64,000 bases of DNA from Balanoglossus misakiensis (lineage: Eukaryota > Hemichordata). Numbering within the stretch: the stretch's first letter is position 1; every line of letters starts with the position of its first letter. The position numbers and the translations under genes are program-made. The DNA lies in assembly GCA_040954595.2 (NCBI GenBank), contig CM082589.2, forward strand, positions 806,001-870,000, given 5' to 3'. The notes below the pieces were generated by a model, which was not told the origin of the DNA, made no database searches, and was given only the letters and a program-made list of their open reading frames with translations. Positions 1-12,189 of the stretch are shown piece after piece.

Positions 1-950
1 AAAAATCGACGATTTTTCGACTTTGCGAATTTTCGAAATTTGGTCATTTTTTGAAAAAAACCATGGGTTATAGCTCAGGAAAATGTTGAAAAATCGACGA
101 TTTTTCGACTTTGCGAATTTTCGAAATTTGGTCATTTTTTGAAAAAACCATGGGTTATAGCTCAGGAAAATGTTGAAAAATCGACGATTTTTCGACTTTG
201 CGAATTTTCGAAATTTGGTCATTTTTTGAAAAAACCATGGGTTATAGCTCAGGAAAATGTTGAAAAATCGACGATTTTTCGACTTTGCGAATTTCCGAAA
301 TTTGGTCATTTTTTGAAAAAAACCATGGGTTATAGCTCAGGAAAATGTTGAAAAATCGACGTTTTTTCGACTTTGCGAATTTTCGAAATTTGGTCATTTT
401 TTGAAAAAAACCATGGGTTATAGCTCAGGAAAATGTTGAAAAATCGACGATTTTTCGACTTTGCGAATTTTCGAAATTTGGTCATTTTTTGAAAAAACCA
501 TGGGTTATAGCTCAGGAAAATGTTGAAAAATCGACGATTTTTCGACTTTGCGAATTTTCGAAATTTGGTCATTTTTTGAAAAAACCATGGGTTATAGCTC
601 AGTAAAATCTTGAAAAATCGACGATTTTTCGACTTTGAGAATTTTCAAAATTTCTTCATTTTTTGAAAAAATCATGGGTTATAGCTCAGGAAAATCTTCA
701 AAAATCGACAATTTTTCTACTTTGAGAATTTTCAAAATTTCTTCATTTTTTGAAAAAAATCATGGGTTATAGCTCATGAAAATCATCCAAAAACGACAAA
801 TTCTTGACATTGTAAATTGTGACCATTTTGGCATTTTAACGTTATACGCATGGACTATAACTCATACACACTGAAAAAATGACAAATTCTTGACTTTGTG
901 AATTTTGACCATTTTAGTCATTTTAATGTCATACGCATGTTCAAATATCA
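1..950. repeat. ~87-bp tandem satellite, truncated by the window edge
   Basis: Copies of an AT-rich unit start at about 1, 89, 176, 263, 351, 439, 526, 613 and 700, giving a period of 87-88 bp. Two more degenerate copies run to about 950. Each unit opens with a short dyad, AAAAATCG-A-CGATTTTT, followed by a TTTTCGAAA-type palindrome and a CATGGGTTATAGCTCA segment. Copies at the left are nearly identical and copies from about 613 rightward drift progressively, as expected at the edge of an array homogenised by unequal crossing-over. It probably lies in an intron of, or upstream from, the RIM gene. Confidence 0.95.
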
Positions 951-1393
951 CTTTACATTACATGGGAGATACTGGTTTTCTTTCTATCATTCCACACAGA
1001 GAGTTACTTTAAGCAAAACGAGAAACAAATAAACCTTAAGACGCAAAGAAGCATGAGTCAGAATGAACTTGGTAGCAGTCTTCAAAAAGCTATCAGTGAA
1101 AACTGGCTTGCTCTTCATACACGTAGATACTCTTGGAGTAAGTTGATCCAGAATGATTGCAATATTCTAGTTTCACAGTCCTTTCTCCTTCTATGTGTTG
1201 TACACTTTCCTGTTGTAGAAATTGTAATTTTAAGGTTAAAAGAGCGTGTGTAAAAATAGATATTACGTGGCAATAATCGGGAATTAATAAATATATACAG
1301 CACAATAGGTAGGATGGCAAATGGTTACTCCTCGAAATATGATAATTATGTAGACACTTTAAATGCACATGCATGTTGCATAGAAATACTTAC

Positions 1394-1450
1394 TTCTCTT
1401 CCATCTGGGATTCTCACTTCATGTTGCATCTGCTGTCTTCCTTCTTGGAT
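1394..1450 (-). other. Candidate 57-bp minus-strand exon of an unidentified gene
   Basis: On the minus strand a 57-nt block is bounded by an acceptor (CATTTACGCAG) and a strong donor (GTAAGTATTTC). It is open in phase 0 and would encode IQEGRQQMQHEVRIPDGRE. I could not assign it to a family, and it runs antisense to the RIM gene just downstream. It could be one exon of a minus-strand gene continuing to the left of the window, or a chance pairing of splice-like sites. Between about 950 and 1754 I see nothing else gene-like. Confidence 0.3.
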
Positions 1451-1754
1451 CTGCGTAAATGATAAAACACTAGTGTTAAAATGTGTGATGTATATTTTAC
1501 CCCTATGTAACTGTAATGAGTGAGGCCAGTCTAAAGTGAACACTCTTATGAGGTTTGGTTGTTTGGTTTGCAAGTGTGTGGAAACTCCAGTGAACTTGCT
1601 GGGTTGGACAGTCTTCACTTTGGGCATGGTTTCCTAAATAATCCCTCTATATAGTTAAAAATCCTCACCGTTCTTTTCACATATAATTATGTTCGAAAGA
1701 CGTGACCAAAGAAAATTGACACTCAATAATTTCACAAACCTGATGATTTTGCAG

Positions 1755-4129
1755 TGAGTCCCGAAGATCGTGCTGCTTGCCGAGGTCGTCTTCCCAGTTC
1801 TTGTAGTCTTGATGACACAAGTGATACAAACAGCATTGCCAGTACTGAACCAGATTCCTATAGGTATGATAGAATGTAAAATTTACATGAAGAGGGTTTC
1901 CATAGCGACATACGCTGTAACTTTTGGCTTTTTATTTCATTATTTTGTTCTGTGTACCATCTGACCTCAAACTCTGCTTGTCAACATCGACTTGGTGTTT
2001 GTTACGGCCACTGTTATTGTTGACAAATGAATTCTAGTCTGGACTTGAATTCGAATTTTTCATGATAATAATGCTGACTATAGACAGATAAATACTGGAC
2101 ATTTTATCTTGCTTCAAGGATTTGAACAAGAACTTGCAGTTGGTACATACACAAAACAAAATGGTGGAAACATGGTCAAAAGTTACAGCTAATGGAGCTT
2201 TAAATACCCCTAGCAGCCTTTTTTTAATGAGTTAAGCTTTACCTGTTTCAAACGATGATAAACAAATTTGCGCCTGAAGAATTCGAGGCGCGAATTTGAC
2301 GCGCACTTTTTTTTTTCCTTTTTATTGAAGGCCGGCACCAGAGGGGGATGATGTTGCTTCCGTTCGTTCTGCTAATGAAGTTGGCTCGCTCGGTCCTGGC
2401 CAGTATGATGTTGTATCCTTGATAGGTAATTAAATCTGTTTCTCAAAATACATACAGTGAAATTTGACTACAAACACAAGCATGGTACCGGTGTATAATT
2501 TGGGTTTTGAGAACATACCACCAAATTATTTATAGAATACTCAACACAGAGCAATTCAGTCGCAATGGGCATAAAAGTTCACTGTTTTTGAATTTTCCTT
2601 TTTTTCCACTTTGTTAGACAATGCTGCAAAACCTGTTGGGACGATCAAAATAGGAGTGGTGATGACAAAAGGCCATTTGGAAGTTGAAGTTATCTCAGCC
2701 AAGGGACTCCCTAAACACGAAAATGATCAGTTGCCAGGTTGGTGCTCATGTCTATAATTGAGATCCTCATAAACAAATTGTTGTTGACAAGTTGCTAGAG
2801 AGCTTTAAACTATCAAGTCGGTGAAAAAAGTGGCATTTTCTTACGGACAACAGAGGAGGAAATCTTGATACGCCTCAAGAAACAATCATTTGTAAGATAT
2901 GTCATTCTATGAAATTCAGCTCGACTTGAGACTAGAATGCCTCAAAGATCAAGAAACATGATCATGGAAACTTCAAAACAACATTAAAGTAATGAGGCTA
3001 ATTTCACTCAATGAGGAAATGATCGGACATAATGAAAGTGTAATATGGCTAATTTTGAATCCACTTGGGAAAATTGTGAAGATGTTTGTCTAAGGCAAGT
3101 AGTCCAATTAAGTGCAAGTATGGAAGTCATCCAGAAGATACTATTAAGCATCACAATTAGAGTCAGCGATGAGAACAATATTGAACTAAGCTAAAATGTC
3201 ATTTAGTCTTTTTAATTTACTGTGAGTTACCCTATAAAATTAATGATTGACATTTTGGGGCTATGAGACGTTTTACACATTTAAAACAATTTTCAAAATT
3301 AAAGTGCGCTTGCAACTTGACATTGCAAAGAAGTTTCGCAAGGCTTTTCAGCAAAGAGTCAACCAGAATGAGGTCAATACTCTCTCAATCATTAATTCAT
3401 GTTTTCTGGTCAAGAATAAGTTAACATCCTAATGTCAAAGGCAATTTTCCCAAGTGATTTCAAAATTACTTGCTTTGTACCCTCATCATATCTCATTTCT
3501 TGGCAATTATTTGAAGTTCACCATTATTACCTTCATCTTGTTATCCACAACTACTATACACTACTCTTTACAGAGCAGGTTTTGATTAGAGATCTAAAAA
3601 AGCAATCAAAATTTTTCTATTCTCTGATTAAGGCTGTCTGGATGGAGTAATATAAAGAAACCATCGAAAAGCTTAAAGTTTTGTGATTTATTGAAGTCAC
3701 TCAGAGGTCCAGAATTCATTTCTTCATAAGAGGGTCTGCAGGCATTGATCAAGCATATTAAATCTCTTTCTGTCTCCTTCATGTGCATTGAAGTCATCTT
3801 CTGAATGTTTTGTTTCAGATACATACGTCAAAACCTATCTGGTCGAAGGTGCACGTCGCATACAGAAAAAGAAAACCAGGGTTGTCAAGCAATCTCATGA
3901 TCCTGCATACCGGCAGATGATTCGATATTCTGCTTGTGATGTCTATGGAAGAAACTTGCAAATTATGGTTTGGGAGAGGCTAGGGACACTGCAACACAAT
4001 CATTGCATCGGAGAAGTACAGATCACCTTGGATGAGTTAGAACTTTGTAAACACACAGTGGGGTGGTATACACTCTTCCCAAGTGATGTCTACAAATTAG
4101 GTTCAAATGACTCCATCAATTCCTTCTAA
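1755..4129 (+). CDS. RIMS: RIM-type active-zone protein (RIMS), last four exons with C2B domain; 5' part outside window
   Basis: Exons 1755-1863, 2331-2425, 2618-2737 and 3819-4129 join in consistent phases (2, 1, 1) and end at a TAA. The first two encode a Ser/Asp-rich linker (SDTNSIASTEPDSY). The last two encode a complete C2 domain, from GTIKIGVVMTKGHLEVEVI through YVKTYLVEG, KKKTRVVKQSHDPAY and GWYTLFP, to a short tail ending NSF. This pattern matches the C2B domain of RIM proteins, which scaffold synaptic vesicle release sites. The loop positions that hold Ca2+-binding aspartates in other C2 domains are not acidic (VWERLG), as is known for RIM C2B. A membrane-lipid rather than Ca2+ role is the family expectation. 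Upstream exons (zinc finger, PDZ, C2A) must lie left of the window, so the gene is partial. Confidence 0.88.
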
Positions 4130-4668
4130 GTTGATGAAGATCTATTGACCACAGCCAATGATAAGTATACCCAACGAAACGACAAAAAACCATGGCGATC
4201 GAATGACAATGAGGAAGTTTTCCTTTTTCTGTAGTATTTTCACAGAACTCTTCACTTTCCCCAGAAAGAAAAAAAAACACATTCCAGAGAAAGGGAATCT
4301 GCTTTACCTCACCAGACAAGCTCTTCAGAAGAAAAGACTGAAAAATATAGTTTTGTATTTTTTTCTAATACTGAAGCAAAGCCACCCCATCCTGTTCATT
4401 TTTGAACAGAAGTCACTTAAATTCACCATGCAATAATGTTAATTTTATTTATAAGCTTCAGGACATATCATATAAGTGCTCATGTTCTGTTTGCCGTGAT
4501 GCTGTAAATGTTTTTCATAATTCTATCTTTACCGCTGGTAGTTTGGAACCAGTCATTTTATATATTACCTTCATATTCCTCAACTATCAAAATGAATTAA
4601 TACACAATCAGTCTCACTGACGCGCGCTGTTAAATTAGAAATACCGAAATTAGAAATGAATAACCTGT

Positions 4669-4674
4669 AATAAA
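4669..4674 (+). terminator. Polyadenylation signal of the RIM gene
   Basis: AATAAA about 540 nt after the RIM stop codon is the first canonical hexamer in an AT-rich 3' region, so a 3' UTR of roughly 0.55 kb is likely. Confidence 0.5.
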
Positions 4675-4699
4675 CTAGCTCTACATATTTTCTGGAGGA

Positions 4700-7600
4700 A
4701 AATATACACTGAAACGAGATTTTACTCTGAAATTGCATGTCTGTGTTTAGCAAGCACACTGTAGACCAATTACTTTTGCAATATTGATTGCTAATACCTT
4801 TTAAATATTTAACAACTCGTAAAATGAAAACTTCAGTAAAGGAAAAACTATTTACACTCTTGCGATTTCATTTCAATTGGTGAGATATAATTGCTTGGAG
4901 ACACAAAAATTCTGCTATCATTGTAACTACACTCATAAATTTTGAGTTCTCTTTTTGTATTAAATACCAGTGTACATACTTTTATGTGTAATTTATTTAA
5001 AGATGTAGATTTGAAGGCTTTCTGCAACTCTGCTGTAATAGTCGTACGCTGTGGTGTTATCGCCAAATCTTTATTAAAGATTCATTGCCACGTTGAGGTC
5101 ACCGAACAAGCTGAGCCATCAGATTACTTGTGCAGGAAAGCTAGTCATTTATTCACCATGTGCGAGTCATTTCAGACACTTAATTTTTAATGTTTGGCAT
5201 TTTGCAGATAAAGTTAGGTTGTCGTGACCAATCAGTTTGTGTCATAAAAAGACTACAGCTATTAAGCCCTCACTCTATAGTCTGTAAATAATTTTACATG
5301 TTTGCCTTTCATGTTGACAGTTCTAGACTGACAGCTGAAGTCTTCAAACAAGTTAGACAGAAATTATAAGGAACATGCTTTTTGACTTGAGCACTCTTTA
5401 CCTATATTGCAGACATTAAATGGTTTTCATAGATACACATAGTTTCACCCTCAGATCACAAATGGTTCCAACTGTTCCAATTCTCTGCATTGCACTAGGA
5501 AGAGTTATCAAACATGACATCTAGAAACTGTACACATTTAGGATAATTCTACATAACTTTCAAATCTAAACATTATAAAATCTACATATTAAAATATTAT
5601 GATTAATATTAACAGATAGTTGTATATTCTGATGCGAGTGTATATACTAGTAACAAACATTTTAAATTATTTCGATATACCATACAATTCCGATCCCAAT
5701 CATGAAAATGTCACCATGCGCACTGAAATGTATTTACTTCAAGTAAAGGTGCTTGTTGATCACTCTATCACTCATCACTTCCCTGTTGTCTGAAAATGAA
5801 ATAATCTGATTGTTTTTGTTTGTTTGTTGGTTTGAAATATGGTACTGTACACTGCAGGAAAGGGGTGGCCAGATATATTAGGGACTAACTGATATAAAAA
5901 GTTTATAAAGGAGTTCTTGAAAGAAAGAGTTAGAATAGATTGCTATGTAAGGTGTTTATGTAAGGTGGCATATTTTGTACACTTTCAGAAATTTACATAT
6001 CACAACATTCCTGCCTTTTCTGAAACATTTATATGGCTATTTTATGAGCTTTAAAGGGCGGGAGATATTTCATATCAATATTTTTAACCTATGATGGACA
6101 GCTGAGAATATGTATTTTAAAAAAGCAAGGGATCTGAGATATTGATGTTTAAAATCTGTTTAAATGGCTTAATTCGAGTGCTCTTTTAATCACAGGCACA
6201 AGATCAGATCAGATTTTATTCTTTGTGTTTTTCTCACATCCGCACGTGGAATAACATATCAATCATGGTATCTGTTGTTTGATATTAAGGCTGGTCTAAT
6301 AAGCTGGAAATTTGGACACAGATTTTGTTAATTTTGTATCTTTGTCAGTATATGTAACATGTCATCGTTGCCTTTCTATACAACAGTAGCTGTACATGCT
6401 CTGTCCATGTGTAACATTTACCTAAATACAAGAAATTTCAAATTTATATTTCTGATATTTTTCACACAAAAATTATGTGATTTGCGCATAAACGGATCTT
6501 CACTTAATTTTATTTTTAGTTTGATATGCGAATATATTGGTCAGTATTTGTAACATGGTCATTGTTTATATCTAGTTCACATTGAGTATTAAAGTCATGT
6601 ATCTGTAACACTTACATATCAGCAACTGATATTAGGGCCAGTAGCAGCAGAATCACAAGCCTGTTGTCGATTCTCCACAGAACAGTATTGTATTTTCCCA
6701 CCTACTTCTACATATTTGAAAATTAGCAACATCCATGTAAAGAACGCAATAAACATAAATACCAGCACACGAAGCAATTGCCAGTTGTTTTCACTTCTGT
6801 CTTCATTCACAGTTCATGCAAGAATTACTGAAATGATTCTTTCAGTGTTGGCATCTTTTCTGCAGAAGAGGTCATATATTTCTTACCTCGTATCAACGAG
6901 ACATCCGTTTTATTTCATGGCGTGTGATTGTAAATTCACCCTTCCCATCACTAATTCATGTCATCACAACTGATACCTACAGTAGGAATAGAATTCAAAG
7001 AAACTCAGAAAATATGTTGAGGTCAACAAAACTCAAAGGTAATTAGGCTTTAACCATTCATATAATAAAAAAATTGATGACATTCACAAATTCAATTCAA
7101 AGATGATTAGCATGGTGACTAATGTTATTTTACTATCCACCAATTTGACATTTAAATCTCATTCCAATTTCCTAATCTTTCCTACCCTAATGTCTGTTTC
7201 AGTTCAATGCATAATAATTTACCAAAGTGTTATATTAATTTGACCTTTTTCACCCAATCTGATTCAAAATATCCACTTTTTATAACAGAATTGGATGGTA
7301 ATGGATGGTAAGTAGCAATTTTACTACAAGAGGCTGTGAGTTTCGTAGACAGTATGAAAAATAAAATGTACAAGGGGTAATAATTGCTCTAGTCTACTAA
7401 AATAAAGCCAAGAAATCCATGTTTCTATGATGCACCTATTTTATTTTGCTATGATTTTGAATTCCAACATTGACATCAAATTATAAAACATTCTAACAAA
7501 CATGATGCGCACGGGCATCTAAAGGCAAGTCTATCAACTGGAAAGTACATCACAAGAAGAGATTTTCACTACACTACATATTTTTCAACATACGGCATCT

Positions 7601-7950
7601 CACATGGAGCCTGGCAAAGCCAAACAGAATCAGCAACCACAATAAGCAACTCTTATTAATGTCGATGTACTCTACACGGCTGAGTGTTTTGATATCAAAG
7701 TGTTACGTACACCAAACTACGTTGACTTGTCCAGATCTTACACCCCGGAATCCTAGCTGCACTCACAATAGAGCCAATCAACTCACAGCTATATCTTTAA
7801 TCCAGTACTCTGATAGATTGACGACAGTCTTCCGTAACTCTGAGAGATTAAAAGAGGGAATCAAAAAGTTAAAATCCATCGGTTAGTGATTCATTTAAGC
7901 ATGCATTGTCCAAATTAAGTCACACGGCAATTTTCAGACACTTCAATCTT
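4700..7950. other. Intergenic / 3' UTR stretch between RIM and ERICH1
   Basis: AT-rich sequence between two convergent genes. Only short open frames without splice context or recognisable domains are present. Its right-hand part should hold the ERICH1 3' UTR; a minus-strand AATAAA lies at 7440-7445. Confidence 0.6.
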
Positions 7951-7956
7951 CAAACT

Positions 7957-10900
7957 TTAGAATTCCCCCACAATCCTCTTTGCAAGCTCAGCTGGCATCC
8001 ACTTCAAGTCTGTCACAGAATGTTGCAGATCAGATCCAAGAATATCAAGTCAAGGCAGTGCTAATGATGTTTACAATATTGTTGCTATGGTTGCCATTTT
8101 GTGTCAAATCAAGGCAGTTCCTAATTAGTCTCACATGTCAGTAAGACCTTGATGGAGCAAGTGGCTGTGGGTTGCAAGGTCTGTAGTTCATTGCTTGCAG
8201 TTGCAGCTTTTCTGCTTGTTTTATTCAAGGTACAAGTTAAAGGTTTAGCAAGACAGACTTATGTTAGTGTGACTGACTTAAAGCCCCATATATGTTGACA
8301 TGGGCATTTCTATAGACAACCAATAGACCTTTGTCTGTGCATACTGTTTTTTTAACACAAAATGTCAGCTGAACATAACATGCCCCTTTAAAGAAAATGC
8401 TGGTTAGATCACAGTGTGTTTCTCAGCTACTGTTCTAACACATCCAGGTTCCAAATTGACTTGGTAATACTTTACAGACTGTGTTCCTTGTTTAACTGAA
8501 CCCGAAACACAAACATTGACCTTTGTTTGAAGTCTGGTTTCCATACCGACTGATGAGTACTCTACATTAAGTCTTGGAATTTTGTGTTTACATATTTATG
8601 ACATCATGAGTACGAGATACATCATTCATTTCCAAGCTGGGTGGTTTGAATTACTTGCAGGAAAAAAACTAACACAAAATCATGAATTTTACATTTCTTG
8701 TACAAATCCCACTAACAAGCAGTGCCTAGCAACGCAAACTGTATATATCTCTCCCTCAGGCATTCTACATGCGTGTAATCCATCTGTGATATCGCAAAGA
8801 TTTTCAACAATAGTGAGAGTTGTGCACACAGATCCCTGAAAAGTTCTTGAAATTTTATAGGCACTAACAGGTCGAGGTAAGTATGATGCAGTTGTCATGC
8901 CAACATGTATCATTTGTTATTTTTAGTTCAGAATGTAAAAATACCCTGTATCTTACTGTAAACAATCGCTTTAATAAAACATGTAATCCTTGTGGCTTTT
9001 CATCGTCTTAACCGTTAAGCTGTATTTCAGTAATTTGAGTTTGCAGCTAACTAAAATATTCTGCTGTTGAAAAATGAAAATCACAGTGAAACCATACTAC
9101 ATAGTATATGATACACATACTTGTGTCATGGTCAATGACTGTGTTGACAATTTAACCCACAAGTTCATTACACCCAAATACAGAATTTTAATACAGAATT
9201 CCCCTCCTGGCCGTGTGATTATTATCTGATGTCGAAAAGTGCATGTTCAGCTCACAACTACACAAATGAACATTCCATCGCACCTCAACCTATGTACCTG
9301 CATAACAGATCAGCTTCACACCAGTTAATTATTCAAGATTTACAGCTACAAGTTGAGAAGGGTCAATATGTGAGTGGATTCCACAGGTCTGTGTTGAGAC
9401 GGAATATGAATATTTCACTCAGCCGTAGGGTACACTTACATAAATCATTGGGTGTATACATAATAAAGATCTATCATCAGTCCTGTTTCCTATGATTGTT
9501 AATTTGATTAAAAACAATGCTTTGGGGAAAACAGATGCGTTCTTTTGATATTTTTTAGTGTGTGAGAGAAGTTATGTTGGTGTGTTCAATGAAATATGAT
9601 GTACTGACTTTGTTTGAGTGCTAACGGTACCTTTAAGAAATGATCAAATCTTTTGATTCATTGTGGTACATGGTCAGAAGACTGCTTGGTTTTATAATTC
9701 TTCATCTTCAGAAAACGAGGACTGACTATAGAGACCCAAGATATTAACTAAAAGGTCTAGAGTCATCAAAGTAGATTTCTTCAACATCGTGCGTTGTCAT
9801 GGAAAATGTTTTGATCTCAATTAAAACATACCAAGATAGTCAGCTGAAAGCAAATCACCAAATGCTTGAAGATATATTTTCACAAACAGTGCATGACATA
9901 CTTGGGGCATAGTTAACAATTGTGGTTTTATGCAATATTACCTTCTGGTATGGCGACATCACATTCTAAACTTTTCAGTTTCTCTTCAGCATCTGAGACT
10001 GCCTGTAGTGTCAGCGCTTGTTTGACTTCAAGAAGCTTATCCAGAATGTCTTCGCTAAAACGGTCTTCCCTCAAGATAACCATGAATTTTTCATACCAAG
10101 ATGTCTTTGCCTGCAGTTCACTCGTATGCATCGTACGTCTGACTGTAATTATAAGAAGAGACATTAATTGAAATGACAAATCAACAATCTTTTGAAGTAA
10201 TATTAATGAATTTCATTTCCAGATAAGTTTGACTGACTTATCACAGTATATGATCAAGAGGTTTTTTTACCTTCAGTGAAGTACACGTCCCACACTGCTT
10301 CAAAAAATTCTTGCAAATCCTGAGATTTTTCTTCCTGTCTTTTGAACCTTGAGCTCTCCTCGTCTGGTACGGGTTCAAAGGTAAACTCGTGCCCTTTGAA
10401 CTTTGATTCTGTCTTTTCACTACCCTGGTTCTGATATTGTTTCCTTTTTTTCTTCCTGAGTTTTCTCCGTTGGTTCTTTGTCAATGTTGTTGTCTGTTCA
10501 CTGCGCTCTGATCTCTGGTTCTGGGGTTTTGTTGATTCAAGAGTGTCAGCTTCATTTCTGTTTCCTCTTTTGTGTCTTCTTTTCCTTTTCCTCTTCTGTA
10601 TTGAGACATCTACACAAAAATACCACAAGAGAATACATAACAGACTTTGACAGCTTAAAAAAATTAGAATGGGGTTTTTACAACAACCATTTCTCATCTA
10701 ACCTCTCCTACACAGAGTAAATTCAGATGTGTATCCAGTCTAAAATCGGCTCTAAAACTTGTACACGAAAAAACAAATGAAACGATTGCTTCAACAGGCA
10801 CCAGGTATATTTCAGACACTGTACACTTATGTTCAAAGATCTAAATATTTGACATAAAGAGTGGGAGGTTACAAACCTGTCTCTGAGTCAGAAGAAGAGG

Positions 10901-12188
10901 TGTCTTCACTTTCACTTTCTTGTTCCTCCCTGTCAGTCAGAGATTTCATCGAGTCAAGTCCTCCTGGTGGAAGGCTGGCAGTAAACACTCGCACTTTGTC
11001 AGTTGACAGTCGCTTTATTTCATCTGTACTTTTCTCTTCTTTTGTTTCATCATCTTGGTCGTAATCATATCTATACTCATTAGGGAGTATTTTTCTCTCG
11101 TTCCCTGGCAATGTGGATGACCCAGGTGCCTTCGTCTTGTCTTGCTTTGCAGAAGCATTGTAAAGTCTATGCAGTACACGCTGTGTGAATACTGAAATCA
11201 GAGAAGAATTTTAATTCTTCTCAGAATCATAGGAAGAATACTGTAATGTCTATTTTGAATTCTTTGTTTAATATTTCTGAAATGAGGTACGTATATTTGT
11301 GTATGTGTATAGTTTCAAATGGAATGACCAGGTGTTTAATTTTGTCAGATATAAAACCAGACAGTTAGGTCAACGGGAACTGTGGTCTACATTGTTTTGA
11401 GATGCATGTATCTTTTCAATTCAGTTTAGCAATACAATATCTTTGACAGATGTATACTCTCAGCCATATGATACCTGGATGTAATGTCAGTTTGAATCTT
11501 GCAACATATGCCACTAGATGGCAGTCTTTTACTAACGCTCACTATACATGAACAACTTCTCTGATCAATTACCCTGTTATCTGCAGAGTGGTATGTTAAA
11601 AGATGAATTTTTCGTTAGATCCAGATTGATTCTGATGAACTTTTCAAAAATGTATCACTTGAGTTCATTTCATCACAATATCTCTAATGGGTTCTGCTAT
11701 TTAGTTGTTAGCTTGTAGTCTTTTGGCATTATCAGCAATGTAACTTTATATATCAAGATGGCTTACAATTCCATAGATTCATTTTTGTATATTGCCATTT
11801 AGTATCATGAGTGACATCGACATGATTGATGGAAAGTGGGCGGGGCTGTTATATATCGAGTGCGGTTGAACATACCACACGTGGCCCAGATAGTTTAATA
11901 ATGTACAGGGTCTTGGAATGCCTTGAATGATTCGGTCAGAAAATGTATCGTTTACATTCAATGTTGTGAGCTTGTAAGAGGTAACTTAGCCCTGGACCCA
12001 TCGACATGAGTGATAGAAAGTGGGCGGGGCTGTTTTGAAAGTGGGCGGGGCTGTTTTTGAATTCGGCCGTGTCGATCGCTATCAAGTGTACCCGCACATT
12101 AAAACAGCCCACGCGGACGTCGTGATGCTAACTAAATGGTGTGATCAGGTGAAATGTTGTCCTCACCTTCTTGCCGCCGTTTATTCAT
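7957..12188 (-). CDS. ERICH1: Glutamate-rich protein 1 orthologue (ERICH1), complete
   Basis: Five minus-strand exons, 12188-12167, 11191-10877, 10609-10271, 10142-9942 and 8009-7957, all join in phase 1 and give 309 codons plus stop. The order of motifs follows vertebrate ERICH1. An N-terminal MNKRRQE and VFTQRVLHRLY come first. A conserved KVRVFTASLPPGG segment follows, then acidic Ser/Glu runs, a basic block (KRKRKRRHKRG), TKNQRRKLRKKKRK, and LQEFFEAVWDVYF. A helical C-terminal part contains ILDKLLEVKQALTLQ and ends WMPAELAKRIVGEF. ERICH1 has no established biochemical role; the basic blocks suggest nuclear or nucleolar targeting (inference). The last 53-nt exon was assigned by phase and by resemblance to the MPPDHARVISAFF region of the human protein. 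The protein stops about where the human one continues for roughly 15 more residues. Confidence 0.82.
11836..12053. promoter_or_regulatory. Three identical GC-box motifs in ERICH1 intron 1
   Basis: The 13-mer GTGGGCGGGGCTG occurs exactly at 11836-11848, 12020-12032 and 12041-12053. The first two copies sit inside a longer imperfect duplication beginning ATCGACATGA. GGGCGG is the SP/KLF core. The sites lie just downstream of the first coding exon of a minus-strand gene, a common place for promoter-proximal elements of TATA-less genes. Function is inferred from position only. Confidence 0.45.
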
Positions 12189-12189
12189 G

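Noticed and set aside
139-572. Open frames on both strands inside the 5' satellite
   Set aside because: The repeat period is 87 bp (29 codons), so frames stay open artificially; the peptide is a tandem repeat of the unit.
6619-6810. Minus frame with a hydrophobic segment (MFIAFFTWMLLIF), considered as an ERICH1 terminal exon
   Set aside because: It has no suitable splice acceptor or phase; the exon at 8009-7957 fits better.
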